A DNA stretch of 5,177 nt from positions 1 to 5,177 of the forward strand of contig CAMAMD010000098.1 of the NCBI GenBank assembly GCA_945836785.1, read 5' to 3'. Both the position numbers and the translations under genes were made by a program. The stretch comes from an uncultured Clostridium sp. GTDB taxonomy: Bacteria > Bacillota_A > Clostridia > Lachnospirales > Lachnospiraceae. The notes under the pieces were generated by a model, which did not search any database, was not told where the DNA came from, and was given only the letters and a program-made list of their open reading frames with translations. This document shows positions 1-5,177 of this stretch, piece by piece; within the stretch, counting starts at the first letter, position 1, and each line of letters opens with the position of its first letter.

Positions 1-6
1 ACACGC

Positions 7-1419
7 ATGAAAAGCAAATATAAGATATTAGTTACAGATATAGAGCGAGGGAAAGATGTTGAGGACAAGTTACCGGAATATGCAGAACTGTTGAATAATC
101 AGTATAATTGTTATGCGACAGTCAAGATGAGCATGAATTATTATACTATGAAAGAAATGATTGCCGACCAGCAGGATCAGAATACGGATGTATGTAAATA
201 TTTTGGCTTGCTGACAAATCTGCTGAAAAAATATATTTTAGGCAATGCGGCTGTAGATGATAAGGCACTTGAGACAATCGGACAGCTTCGGAAAAATGTG
301 GAATACAAGATGAAGAATCTGACAGCCTTTACGGATGGATTTGAAGTGTATGAATATATTTTAAACCGTATAGAAGCAGGAATCAAGGGAGATACAGTGC
401 AGGTTGATGTGGAACAGTTATCAGCGAAGATGTTCCGCTATGTATTTTCGGAGAATGATACGGTTGTCGTCAACAGTAAGCTGCAGCTTCTGATGGCACA
501 GCTGCCGGTTCGTATGACGAAAAATAAATTTTATGATATTGTGACAAATACACTGATGATTTATAAGGGAGGTGACAGAACCTCTGTGGATGAGTTTGCG
601 GACATGCTGAGAGCATCCATTCTCATTCAAAAACCGAAGGGATTTGAGACAGAATATCCGTTTTTGTATCATGTTTATCATGATTTATGTGAGGCTGATT
701 ATAAGAATATGGATGAGACCCAATTTGATTTGCTTTCAACACGTTTGGAACAGGCTGCCGAGATCATAAATCATGAGGTATCAGCACTCATGTTGCTGCA
801 GGAAATAATTAATGACGTGTATACGTTACTGCTTACTGTAGATACGGCAAGAAATGATAATGCGGAAAAGGCGGGATACAAGGCTGCACTTCGTATATTG
901 GATGCCTGTGTGGAATGTGAAAATGACAATATGGATGATATGCTTGCCGGTATGGCCTCCGAGTTTATGAACGTTGAGGGCGTACAGGAGGATGTATATG
1001 AGAATGTCATTATCTTGGAAGCAGCTTTCGATGATATCAGACAGGCAAATGCGAAATTGATTGAAACGCTTGGTCTGGAGGAGAATTTTAAAAGGCTTAA
1101 GACTGTATCAAAACTCCTGTCAACGAGTTTGTTTATTGATTTGGAGAAAGAGGATACATACGATGCAGATAAAACCGCTGACAATGCATATATTATGAAA
1201 TTGCGCGATGAACTGACTGCAGAGATGGCAGATGCGTTTGCGGGTAAGGACAGACGTATTGTGCGGAGTATGATGTGTAAAATACTTGCCAGTATGCCGA
1301 TATTCATGAATAGTCAGCAGGAAATTAAGGATTATTTTGATTATGTGTTGAATAACTGTCAGGATGATAGCGAGCTGACAGCCTGCAACAAACTGATATC
1401 TGAGTTGATGGAGGAGTAG
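7..1419 (+). CDS. Uncharacterised 470-residue helical cytoplasmic protein (start uncertain)
   Basis: I do not recognise this protein and assign no function. It has no signal peptide, no membrane segment and no nucleotide-binding or metal-binding motif that I can see. It is acidic and reads as a string of amphipathic helices, probably an all-alpha scaffold or regulatory protein. Two stretches resemble each other: around residues 161-201 (A164, L166-P167, M170, D177, L183) and around residues 425-463 (A428, M430-P431, M434, D442, L448), suggesting an internal repeat. Another hydrophobic helix lies near residues 266-277 (EIINDVYTLLLT). Only six bases precede the ATG, and they contain no stop in this frame, so the real start could lie upstream. 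The stop is followed 26 bases later by the next gene, so it is probably the front or interior of an operon leading to the DUF2953 gene. Coding status is secure from length and codon use; function is unknown. Confidence 0.87.
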   Translation: MKSKYKILVTDIERGKDVEDKLPEYAELLNNQYNCYATVKMSMNYYTMKEMIADQQDQNTDVCKYFGLLTNLLKKYILGNAAVDDKALETIGQLRKNVEYKMKNLTAFTDGFEVYEYILNRIEAGIKGDTVQVDVEQLSAKMFRYVFSENDTVVVNSKLQLLMAQLPVRMTKNKFYDIVTNTLMIYKGGDRTSVDEFADMLRASILIQKPKGFETEYPFLYHVYHDLCEADYKNMDETQFDLLSTRLEQAAEIINHEVSALMLLQEIINDVYTLLLTVDTARNDNAEKAGYKAALRILDACVECENDNMDDMLAGMASEFMNVEGVQEDVYENVIILEAAFDDIRQANAKLIETLGLEENFKRLKTVSKLLSTSLFIDLEKEDTYDADKTADNAYIMKLRDELTAEMADAFAGKDRRIVRSMMCKILASMPIFMNSQQEIKDYFDYVLNNCQDDSELTACNKLISELMEE

Positions 1420-1434
1420 AAGCAGGAAAGTTTT

Positions 1435-1440
1435 GGGGTG
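1435..1440 (+). promoter_or_regulatory. Ribosome binding site deciding the GTG start at 1446
   Basis: GGGGTG sits five bases before GTG 1446. The only nearby ATG (1444-1446) is followed directly by TGA in its own frame, so it cannot start this protein, and the next in-frame ATG is too far inside the gene. This makes GTG the best start. Confidence 0.6.
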
Positions 1441-1445
1441 ATTAT

Positions 1446-1769
1446 GTGAATATATCAGATGCATTATATACATACGGGATAAAGGATAGGAAATGTGACA
1501 GAATATTAAAGCGGATTTCGAAGGGAAAACGTGTTCATAATCTGTATGTGATTGTATTGCCTCTGATGCACGACGGTTTGTTGGAGATATATGTTTATAA
1601 TCAGCTCCTGCAGCCGTTATACAGGTCTGTCGGGGATCAGATACATGTACTTGGGATTGCGATGAATAAGGGGGATGCCGAGGAACTTGTATTACAGATG
1701 GTGCAGGACATGTATGATGCAGGCGATGGCAATAGCCTTGATACGGATTTTTTCATTCGTGAGGCATAG
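1446..1769 (+). CDS. Small uncharacterised protein, 107 residues, GTG start
   Basis: This is a short soluble protein with no membrane segment, signal peptide or catalytic motif that I can see. The sequence suggests a mixed alpha/beta fold: a basic N-terminal third (residues 13-30, rich in K and R), two hydrophobic strands (LYVIVLPL near residues 33-40 and LLEIYVYNQLL near 45-55), then a helix (AEELVLQMVQDMYD near 78-91) and an acidic tail. It may belong to the small clostridial family DUF6145, but I make that link from memory of its usual neighbours and length, not from a motif. It lies 26 bases after the 470-residue protein and 14 bases before the DUF2953 gene, so it is probably cotranscribed and translationally linked with both. 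The GTG start is chosen for the GGGGTG element five bases upstream. Confidence 0.82.
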   Translation: MNISDALYTYGIKDRKCDRILKRISKGKRVHNLYVIVLPLMHDGLLEIYVYNQLLQPLYRSVGDQIHVLGIAMNKGDAEELVLQMVQDMYDAGDGNSLDTDFFIREA

Positions 1770-1783
1770 GGAAATGGGTGTGA

Positions 1784-2854
1784 ATGGATATGCTCCATGT
1801 ATTAGTGTTAATTTTAAAAATAATATTATGGTTGCTGCTTGGCATAGTCGGATTGGTTGTGCTTGGCATTTTGCTTGTGCTGTTTGTACCTGTTACATAC
1901 AAGGTGGATGCTGCCTATGATGGAACGGCCAAAATAAATGCAAAGATACGCTTTTTGATTTTTTCTGTCCGGTTGAAATTTGATCAGAAAACAAAAAAGC
2001 TGGAACAGGATATCAGAGTTGCGTGGTTTAAACTTGTCAAAAAAGGAACACGAAAGGTGGAAGATGCTGCCAAAGATACGGTGCAGACAATACTACATGA
2101 TGAAATAGAAGATGGCAATATTTCTGAAGATGAAGCACCGGGTGATGAAATTCATATTTCTGAAGATGAAGCATCAGATGACGAAATTCATATCTCTAAA
2201 GATGAAGCACCGGGGGATGAAATCGTAAACCATGAAATATCGAATGATGTAACACCGGCTTATCCTGCGAATGAAGAATATGATTTGTGGAATAATGAAG
2301 AGGAGAGTATTTATCAGGATGCGCTTCCACAGGAAGAAAAGAAACTCTTTGGAAGAATTAAGACATTTTTTGTGGGCGTGTGTGCATGGCTTAAGCGTGT
2401 GCGTGCGTTTGCCGCAAATTTCACACCTGACAAATTGATGGAATCAATTGAGGAAAAATTGAGCCGATTGAACAGAAAAAAGAGGCAACTCCAAAAGAAA
2501 CTGGAGCGTCTGAAAAAATTTTGGAATCTAAATTGTACAGTTAAAACAAGAGCTTATCTGAAAAAATATTTGGTGAGTGTCTTGCGGCATATCAGACCGA
2601 GAAAGGTAAAAGGTCGGGTACATTATGGATTTGATGAGCCTTATAAAACCGGACAGGTGACAGGCTATTTAAGTTTGATGCCTTTTGTATATCAAAAAGG
2701 ACTGTCGTTAGAACCGGATTTTTATAATAAAGTCATTGAGGGACATATTTATATGCGTGGACATATCCAATTGGGATATCTTTTGCGGATTGTCCTCAAT
2801 ATTAATATATGGAGAACGGTGATGGTAGTCAGGAAACTGGTAAATCAGGAATAA
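1784..2854 (+). CDS. DUF2953 domain-containing membrane-anchored protein (YtfI-like)
   Basis: Residues 5-35 form one long hydrophobic N-terminal helix, a membrane anchor without an obvious cleavage site. A short strand-rich region follows (VTYKVDAAYDG then INAKIRFLIFSVRLKF, about residues 37-68), typical of the start of DUF2953. Residues about 85-190 are an acidic, low-complexity linker with three tandem 12-residue repeats at 113-148. Residues 220-250 are a very basic helix, probably coiled coil. The C-terminal part from about 267 (RHIRPRKVKGRVHYGFDEP, then GQVTGYLSLMPF) is the conserved DUF2953 signature. Molecular function is not known. In Bacillus subtilis the DUF2953 gene ytfI sits beside ytfJ/gerW, and the same order here supports the call and hints at a sporulation role. 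Length is greater than usual because of the linker. The start may be ATG 1790 (Met3) instead: GGGTG at 1776-1780 is nine bases from it but only three from ATG 1784. Confidence 0.9.
   Translation: MDMLHVLVLILKIILWLLLGIVGLVVLGILLVLFVPVTYKVDAAYDGTAKINAKIRFLIFSVRLKFDQKTKKLEQDIRVAWFKLVKKGTRKVEDAAKDTVQTILHDEIEDGNISEDEAPGDEIHISEDEASDDEIHISKDEAPGDEIVNHEISNDVTPAYPANEEYDLWNNEEESIYQDALPQEEKKLFGRIKTFFVGVCAWLKRVRAFAANFTPDKLMESIEEKLSRLNRKKRQLQKKLERLKKFWNLNCTVKTRAYLKKYLVSVLRHIRPRKVKGRVHYGFDEPYKTGQVTGYLSLMPFVYQKGLSLEPDFYNKVIEGHIYMRGHIQLGYLLRIVLNINIWRTVMVVRKLVNQE
2120..2227 (+). repeat. Three tandem 36-bp in-frame repeats
   Basis: Units run 2120-2155, 2156-2191 and 2192-2227. Each encodes a version of ISEDEAPGDEIH. 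By eye, units 1 and 2 differ at 4 of 36 bases; units 1 and 3 differ at 7, three of them in the last codon. The repeats lie in the acidic linker of the DUF2953 protein. Their similarity suggests recent duplication, and copy number may vary between strains without shifting the frame. Confidence 0.9.
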
Positions 2855-2856
2855 AA

Positions 2857-2874
2857 AACATAGGACTATATGTT
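2857..2874. repeat. AT-rich inverted repeat before gerW
   Basis: AACATA and TATGTT pair perfectly over six bases around the six-base loop GGACTA, three bases after the DUF2953 stop. There is no T-run after it on the + strand, so it is not a normal + strand terminator. On the - strand it would be followed by a run of T, but no - strand gene is supported here. It may be a weak RNA hairpin, an operator-like palindrome or chance. Confidence 0.4.
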
Positions 2875-2904
2875 GAACGTCAATTGCAGATCTGACGGAA
2901 TGAA

Positions 2905-2911
2905 AAGGAGG
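2905..2911 (+). promoter_or_regulatory. Strong ribosome binding site of gerW/ytfJ
   Basis: AAGGAGG lies seven bases before ATG 2919. It is the best Shine-Dalgarno match in the window and fixes the gerW start; it also suggests strong translation compared with the genes upstream. Confidence 0.9.
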
Positions 2912-2918
2912 TTATAAT

Positions 2919-3332
2919 ATGGCAAATGATTTTAATGAAACCCTTGCATCCTTATTCAAGGGTATGGACACAATGCTTACGACAAAGACAGTGGTTGGCG
3001 AACCGACAAAACTTGGGGATACGATTATCCTTCCACTTGTGGACGTGAATTTTGGTGTGGCAGCAGGCGCGTTTGCAAAGTCGGGAAGCAGCAATTCAGC
3101 AGGAGGAGGTATGGGAGGTAAGATGTCTCCGTCGGCTGTGCTTGTGATACAGAACGGACATGCCCGTATGGTCAGTGTGAAGAGTGAGGATACAATCAGC
3201 AAAATTATTGATATGGTACCGGATATTGTAGATAAAATCGGTAACATTGTGGGTAAGGGTTCAAAAGATGAATCTCAGGATGAGGAGATAAACAAGGCAA
3301 TCAGCGATATTGCGAAAGAAGAGGAGATTTAG
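2919..3332 (+). CDS. ytfJ: GerW/YtfJ family sporulation protein
   Basis: This matches the GerW (YtfJ) family in length (137 residues) and pattern. The conserved core runs from TVVGEP (residues 24-29) through TIILPLVDVNFGVAAG (35-50), a flexible glycine/serine-rich segment (55-68, SAGGGMGGK), then SPSAVLVIQNG (70-80). A hydrophobic stretch (about 90-106, IIDMVPDIVDKIGNIVG) and an acidic tail (108-137) follow. In Bacillus the protein is made in the forespore and is needed for normal germination; its biochemical role is not settled. It comes 64 bases after the DUF2953 gene, the same pairing as ytfI-ytfJ, so the two probably act in the same process. The start is secure: AAGGAGG lies seven bases upstream. 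I found no convincing forespore sigma-F or sigma-G promoter in the gap, so it may be read from upstream or from a promoter I cannot recognise. Confidence 0.95.
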   Translation: MANDFNETLASLFKGMDTMLTTKTVVGEPTKLGDTIILPLVDVNFGVAAGAFAKSGSSNSAGGGMGGKMSPSAVLVIQNGHARMVSVKSEDTISKIIDMVPDIVDKIGNIVGKGSKDESQDEEINKAISDIAKEEEI

Positions 3333-3352
3333 CGTCTTTGTCACAGGTAAAT

Positions 3353-3382
3353 GGCATATAATATTCTAAGATGCCTTTTCTT
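3353..3382 (+). terminator. Weak intrinsic terminator-like hairpin after gerW
   Basis: GGCAT (3353-3357) pairs with ATGCC (3371-3375) across a 13-base AT-rich loop, and TTTTCTT follows at 3376-3382. Position (20 bases after the gerW stop) and the T-run fit an intrinsic terminator. The stem has only five pairs, so termination is likely partial. Confidence 0.45.
3357..3362 (+). promoter_or_regulatory. Possible sigma-A -10 hexamer upstream of the right-hand genes
   Basis: A perfect TATAAT lies 38 bases before the GTG at 3401, a sensible place for a promoter of the right-hand gene block. The -35 side is poor: at 17-base spacing the hexamer is GTCTTT, while the better TTGTCA (3338-3343) is only 13 bases away. 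TTGTCA could instead pair with TATTCT (3362-3367) at 18 bases. In AT-rich DNA a lone TATAAT is weak evidence. Confidence 0.3.
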
Positions 3383-3388
3383 GGAAAC

Positions 3389-3394
3389 GGGTGG
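3389..3394 (+). promoter_or_regulatory. Ribosome binding site deciding the GTG start at 3401
   Basis: GGGTGG lies six bases before GTG 3401. It supports the 45-residue membrane protein frame over the longer overlapping frame, whose own GTG (3391) falls inside this element. Confidence 0.6.
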
Positions 3395-3400
3395 TACGTT

Positions 3401-3538
3401 GTGAAAGCTTTAATAGGATATGCTATGTTATTTATGGCTGTTGGAATGCTCCTATCGTATTTTGTGAGTGGATTCGGAGAGTTTTTATGTGTGGTCCTGT
3501 TGTTGCTTGGCGCATATTTTTTATTGTGCAGGTGTTAG
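3401..3538 (+). CDS. Small two-helix membrane protein, 45 residues
   Basis: GTG 3401 to TAG 3538 encodes a 45-residue, very hydrophobic peptide. Residues 4-22 (LIGYAMLFMAVGMLLSYFV) and 28-43 (FLCVVLLLLGAYFLLC) look like two membrane helices joined by a short turn (SGFGE), ending in Cys-Arg-Cys. No function can be assigned. I recall small clostridial membrane proteins with a similar layout (glycine-rich first helix, second helix ending in Cys), but I cannot check this. A GGGTGG element sits six bases upstream. It lies between gerW and the DHH gene, 31 bases before the latter, so it is probably cotranscribed with it. The longer ORF in another frame (3391-3597) is rejected: it is rich in Trp, Cys and Arg in no recognisable pattern and would run 28 bases into the DHH gene. 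Confidence 0.72.
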   Translation: MKALIGYAMLFMAVGMLLSYFVSGFGEFLCVVLLLLGAYFLLCRC

Positions 3539-3569
3539 GATATAAAGCAGACAGGAAGAAGAGGATAAA

Positions 3570-4562
3570 ATGGAAGAAAATAGACCAGAAGAGTTGATTG
3601 AATTACTGAAGGGACATCGCGTGTTTTTACAGACACACAATTTCCCTGATCCCGATGCCATATCCAGTGCATTTGGATTACAACAATTTCTTAAATACTA
3701 TGGTGTTATGTCTACGATATGTTATGTGGGCAGTATAGACAGGTTTAATACCAGAAAAATGATGGATACATTTGGTATAGAGATTCATTCTTATGATGAT
3801 ATAGAGGATATGAAACCTGAGGATTATATTGTGCATGTGGACTGTCAGAAACCAAATGCGAATACAACTGATTTGCCGGGGGATGAGGTGGCGTGTGTGG
3901 ACCATCATCCTGTTTTTGAAAAAACACAGGATTATAAATATCAGGATATTCGTATTCATGGTGCCTGTGCGACTATCGTTGCCTATTATTATGCAAGTAC
4001 GGATACGCCGATTGAAAAAGATGTGGCAGCGGCACTTGCCTATGGAATCAAAATGGATACGGATGATTTGATTCGTGGTGTAACACAGCTTGATATGGAT
4101 ATGATGACGTATCTTTTTCAATATGCTGATTGGAAAAAATTGTCTGCTATGTATAATTCCACGATTGAATTTCAGGATTTGCTGGCATATGGTGCGGCAA
4201 TCGAAAATATAGAGGTTTTTGATTCGGTGGGATTTACATATATGCCGTTTGAATGTCCGAATTCCCTTGTGGCCATTATATCAGACTTTGTCATGTCCCT
4301 TGATGTGGTAGATATATCGGTGGTATATTCGGTTAATGCGGCAGGAATTAAATTTTCCGTGCGTAGCGAAAAAGCAAATGTGGATGCAGGTAAACTGGTT
4401 TATGAAGCCTTAAAAGGTGTTGGAAATGGTGGTGGACATGCAACTATGGCTGGGGGATTTATCAGCGAGCCGGCTATGAGACAGTTCGGAATTCAGTATG
4501 ACAGGAAGATTAAGGAATTGTTTATGACAGCGTTAAATAAAATGAATAGGGTTACAAAGTAA
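3570..4562 (+). CDS. DHH/DHHA1 family phosphoesterase, NrnA-like
   Basis: This is a DHH-superfamily metal-dependent phosphoesterase, 330 residues, the normal size for NrnA-type enzymes. Motifs in order: H23 with D27 and D29 (HNFPDPDAIS), D91 (VHVDCQKP), D111-H112-H113 (the DHH triad, VDHHP), D163 (GIKMDTDDLIRG), and the DHHA1 substrate-binding GGGH at 287-290 (GNGGGHATMAGGF). All expected manganese ligands are present, so it should be active. Relatives degrade short RNA oligonucleotides, linear dinucleotides such as pApA and pGpG, or pAp; which substrate applies here cannot be read from sequence. It is cytoplasmic, with no signal or membrane segment. Motif I has PDPD where classical NrnA has PDGD, a subfamily variant. 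GAGG at 3561-3564 supports ATG 3570. Twelve bases downstream starts a (p)ppGpp synthetase, suggesting a shared transcript and a link to nucleotide signalling. A nrnA symbol is withheld because orthology is unproven. Confidence 0.93.
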   Translation: MEENRPEELIELLKGHRVFLQTHNFPDPDAISSAFGLQQFLKYYGVMSTICYVGSIDRFNTRKMMDTFGIEIHSYDDIEDMKPEDYIVHVDCQKPNANTTDLPGDEVACVDHHPVFEKTQDYKYQDIRIHGACATIVAYYYASTDTPIEKDVAAALAYGIKMDTDDLIRGVTQLDMDMMTYLFQYADWKKLSAMYNSTIEFQDLLAYGAAIENIEVFDSVGFTYMPFECPNSLVAIISDFVMSLDVVDISVVYSVNAAGIKFSVRSEKANVDAGKLVYEALKGVGNGGGHATMAGGFISEPAMRQFGIQYDRKIKELFMTALNKMNRVTK

Positions 4563-4574
4563 GAGGTGGTTACA

Positions 4575-5177
4575 ATGAGTACGGCAGCAGATATGAGTGT
4601 TGAAGTATTGATGAATTCGGAGAATCCGGAACTGGTTTTGAAGAATATGCAGCCATTTATAGATCTGATGATGAACTATGAATGTGCATTGATGGAGATA
4701 GAAACAAAGCTGAAGGTATTAAATACAGAGTTTGCCCTGAGACATAACAGGAATCCGTTTGAATCAATTAAGTGCAGATTGAAACAGCCAATCAGCATTG
4801 TACGGAAGATGCGCAAAAAAAATCTTGATATCACGATAGAAAATATAGAGAACAATCTTACGGATATAGCGGGTATCAGAGTAATCTGCTCATTTCCGGA
4901 GGATATCTATAATCTGGCTGATTTATTATCCCAACAGGATGATATTAATGTGGTTTGTGTCAAGGATTACATACGAAATCCAAAGAAAAACGGTTACAGG
5001 AGTCTGCATTTAATCGTAGAAGTTCCTATATTTTTGTCCAGCGAAAAAAAATATATGAAGGTAGAGGTGCAGTTTCGTACGATTGCCATGGATTTCTGGG
5101 CGAGTCTGGATCATAAATTGAAATACAAGAAAGACAATCTGAAACATCCTGAGATTATTGCACAGGAATTAAAAAAA
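4575..5177 (+). CDS. Small alarmone synthetase, GTP pyrophosphokinase (YwaC/RelP-like), 3' partial
   Basis: The frame is open from ATG 4575 to the window end (201 codons) with no stop, so the C-terminus is missing. It is a single-domain RelA/SpoT synthetase that transfers pyrophosphate from ATP to GDP or GTP, making ppGpp or pppGpp; there is no hydrolase domain ahead of it and no room for a TGS region. Motifs: R68, K70, S74 and K78 of the ATP-binding loop (CRLKQPISIVRK), D97 (TDIAGIRVIC, metal ligand), the GYRSLH nucleotide-binding motif at 140-145, and E164-Q166 (VEVQFRT) followed by MDFWASLDHKLKYK. The catalytic set is intact. The wording around NPFE (60-63), YIRNPKKNGYRSLH and AMDFWASLDH is closer, from memory, to Bacillus YwaC/RelP than to YjbM/RelQ. 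YwaC-type proteins are about 210 residues, so most of the gene is here. GAGGTGG (4563-4569) lies five bases before the ATG and begins one base after the DHH stop, suggesting translational coupling. Confidence 0.94.
   Translation, partial: MSTAADMSVEVLMNSENPELVLKNMQPFIDLMMNYECALMEIETKLKVLNTEFALRHNRNPFESIKCRLKQPISIVRKMRKKNLDITIENIENNLTDIAGIRVICSFPEDIYNLADLLSQQDDINVVCVKDYIRNPKKNGYRSLHLIVEVPIFLSSEKKYMKVEVQFRTIAMDFWASLDHKLKYKKDNLKHPEIIAQELKK

Noticed and set aside
771..1307. 178-residue - strand ORF, plus other - strand ORFs opposite the 470-residue and DHH genes
   Set aside because: They lie opposite well-supported genes, are rich in Ser or Ile/His as expected of reverse-complement shadows, and show no domain.
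1675..1920. 81-residue + strand ORF spanning the junction of the 107-residue and DUF2953 genes
   Set aside because: It overlaps both genes out of frame, lacks a ribosome binding site, and has a Cys/Trp/His-rich composition typical of a shadow frame.
2849..2872. GAATA followed by a GGACTATA-like stretch as a sigma-F/sigma-G promoter for gerW
   Set aside because: The spacing (about 9-12 bases) is too short and the -10 side does not fit the forespore consensus.
2913..2918. TATAAT directly before the gerW ATG as a -10 promoter box
   Set aside because: It abuts the start codon and follows the Shine-Dalgarno, so transcripts from it would lack the ribosome binding site; there is also no -35 at proper spacing.
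3391..3597. 68-residue + strand ORF (GTG 3391) between gerW and the DHH gene
   Set aside because: It is rich in Trp, Cys, Arg and Lys without a recognisable pattern, overlaps the DHH start, and its start lies inside the Shine-Dalgarno of the better 45-residue membrane frame.
3829..4071. 80-residue + strand ORF within the DHH gene
   Set aside because: It is out of frame inside a gene with intact catalytic motifs and is full of Met, Arg and Trp.
4575..5177. Bifunctional long RelA/SpoT enzyme
   Set aside because: The synthetase domain begins about 60 residues from the start, with the DHH gene's stop just upstream, so no N-terminal HD hydrolase domain is present; it fits a single-domain small alarmone synthetase.

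Overview
The window reads as a chromosomal stretch from a low-to-mid GC, spore-forming Firmicute, most likely a Lachnospiraceae-type clostridium. The grounds are the AT-leaning codon use, strong purine-rich ribosome binding sites, a GerW/YtfJ sporulation gene preceded by a DUF2953 gene (the order also known from Bacillus ytfI-ytfJ), and a Gram-positive small alarmone synthetase. This placement is an inference; no rRNA or species marker is present. Every supported gene is on the + strand and no gap exceeds 70 bases. I see no mobile element, tRNA, rRNA or CRISPR array.

Left block (7-2854): a 470-residue, mostly helical, soluble protein of unknown function whose true start may lie outside the window; a 107-residue unknown protein with a GTG start; and a 356-residue membrane-anchored DUF2953 protein. 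Gaps are 26 and 14 bases, so they look like one transcript. The DUF2953 protein carries three tandem 12-residue acidic repeats in its linker. The 470-residue protein appears to carry a short motif twice, about 264 residues apart.

Middle (2855-3400): a 64-base gap with an AT-rich inverted repeat leads to gerW/ytfJ, which has a near-perfect ribosome binding site. It is followed by a weak terminator-like hairpin whose loop contains a perfect TATAAT hexamer.

Right block (3401-5177): a 45-residue two-helix membrane protein, easy to miss because a longer out-of-frame ORF covers it; a 330-residue DHH/DHHA1 phosphoesterase of the NrnA type; and, 12 bases later, the first 201 codons of a YwaC/RelP-like small (p)ppGpp synthetase cut by the window end. 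The last two form a plausible nucleotide-signalling pair: one makes alarmones, the other probably degrades short oligonucleotides, linear dinucleotides or pAp. The window is mainly housekeeping and sporulation-linked. Its most uncharacterised content is the 470-residue protein, the 107-residue protein and the 45-residue membrane protein.
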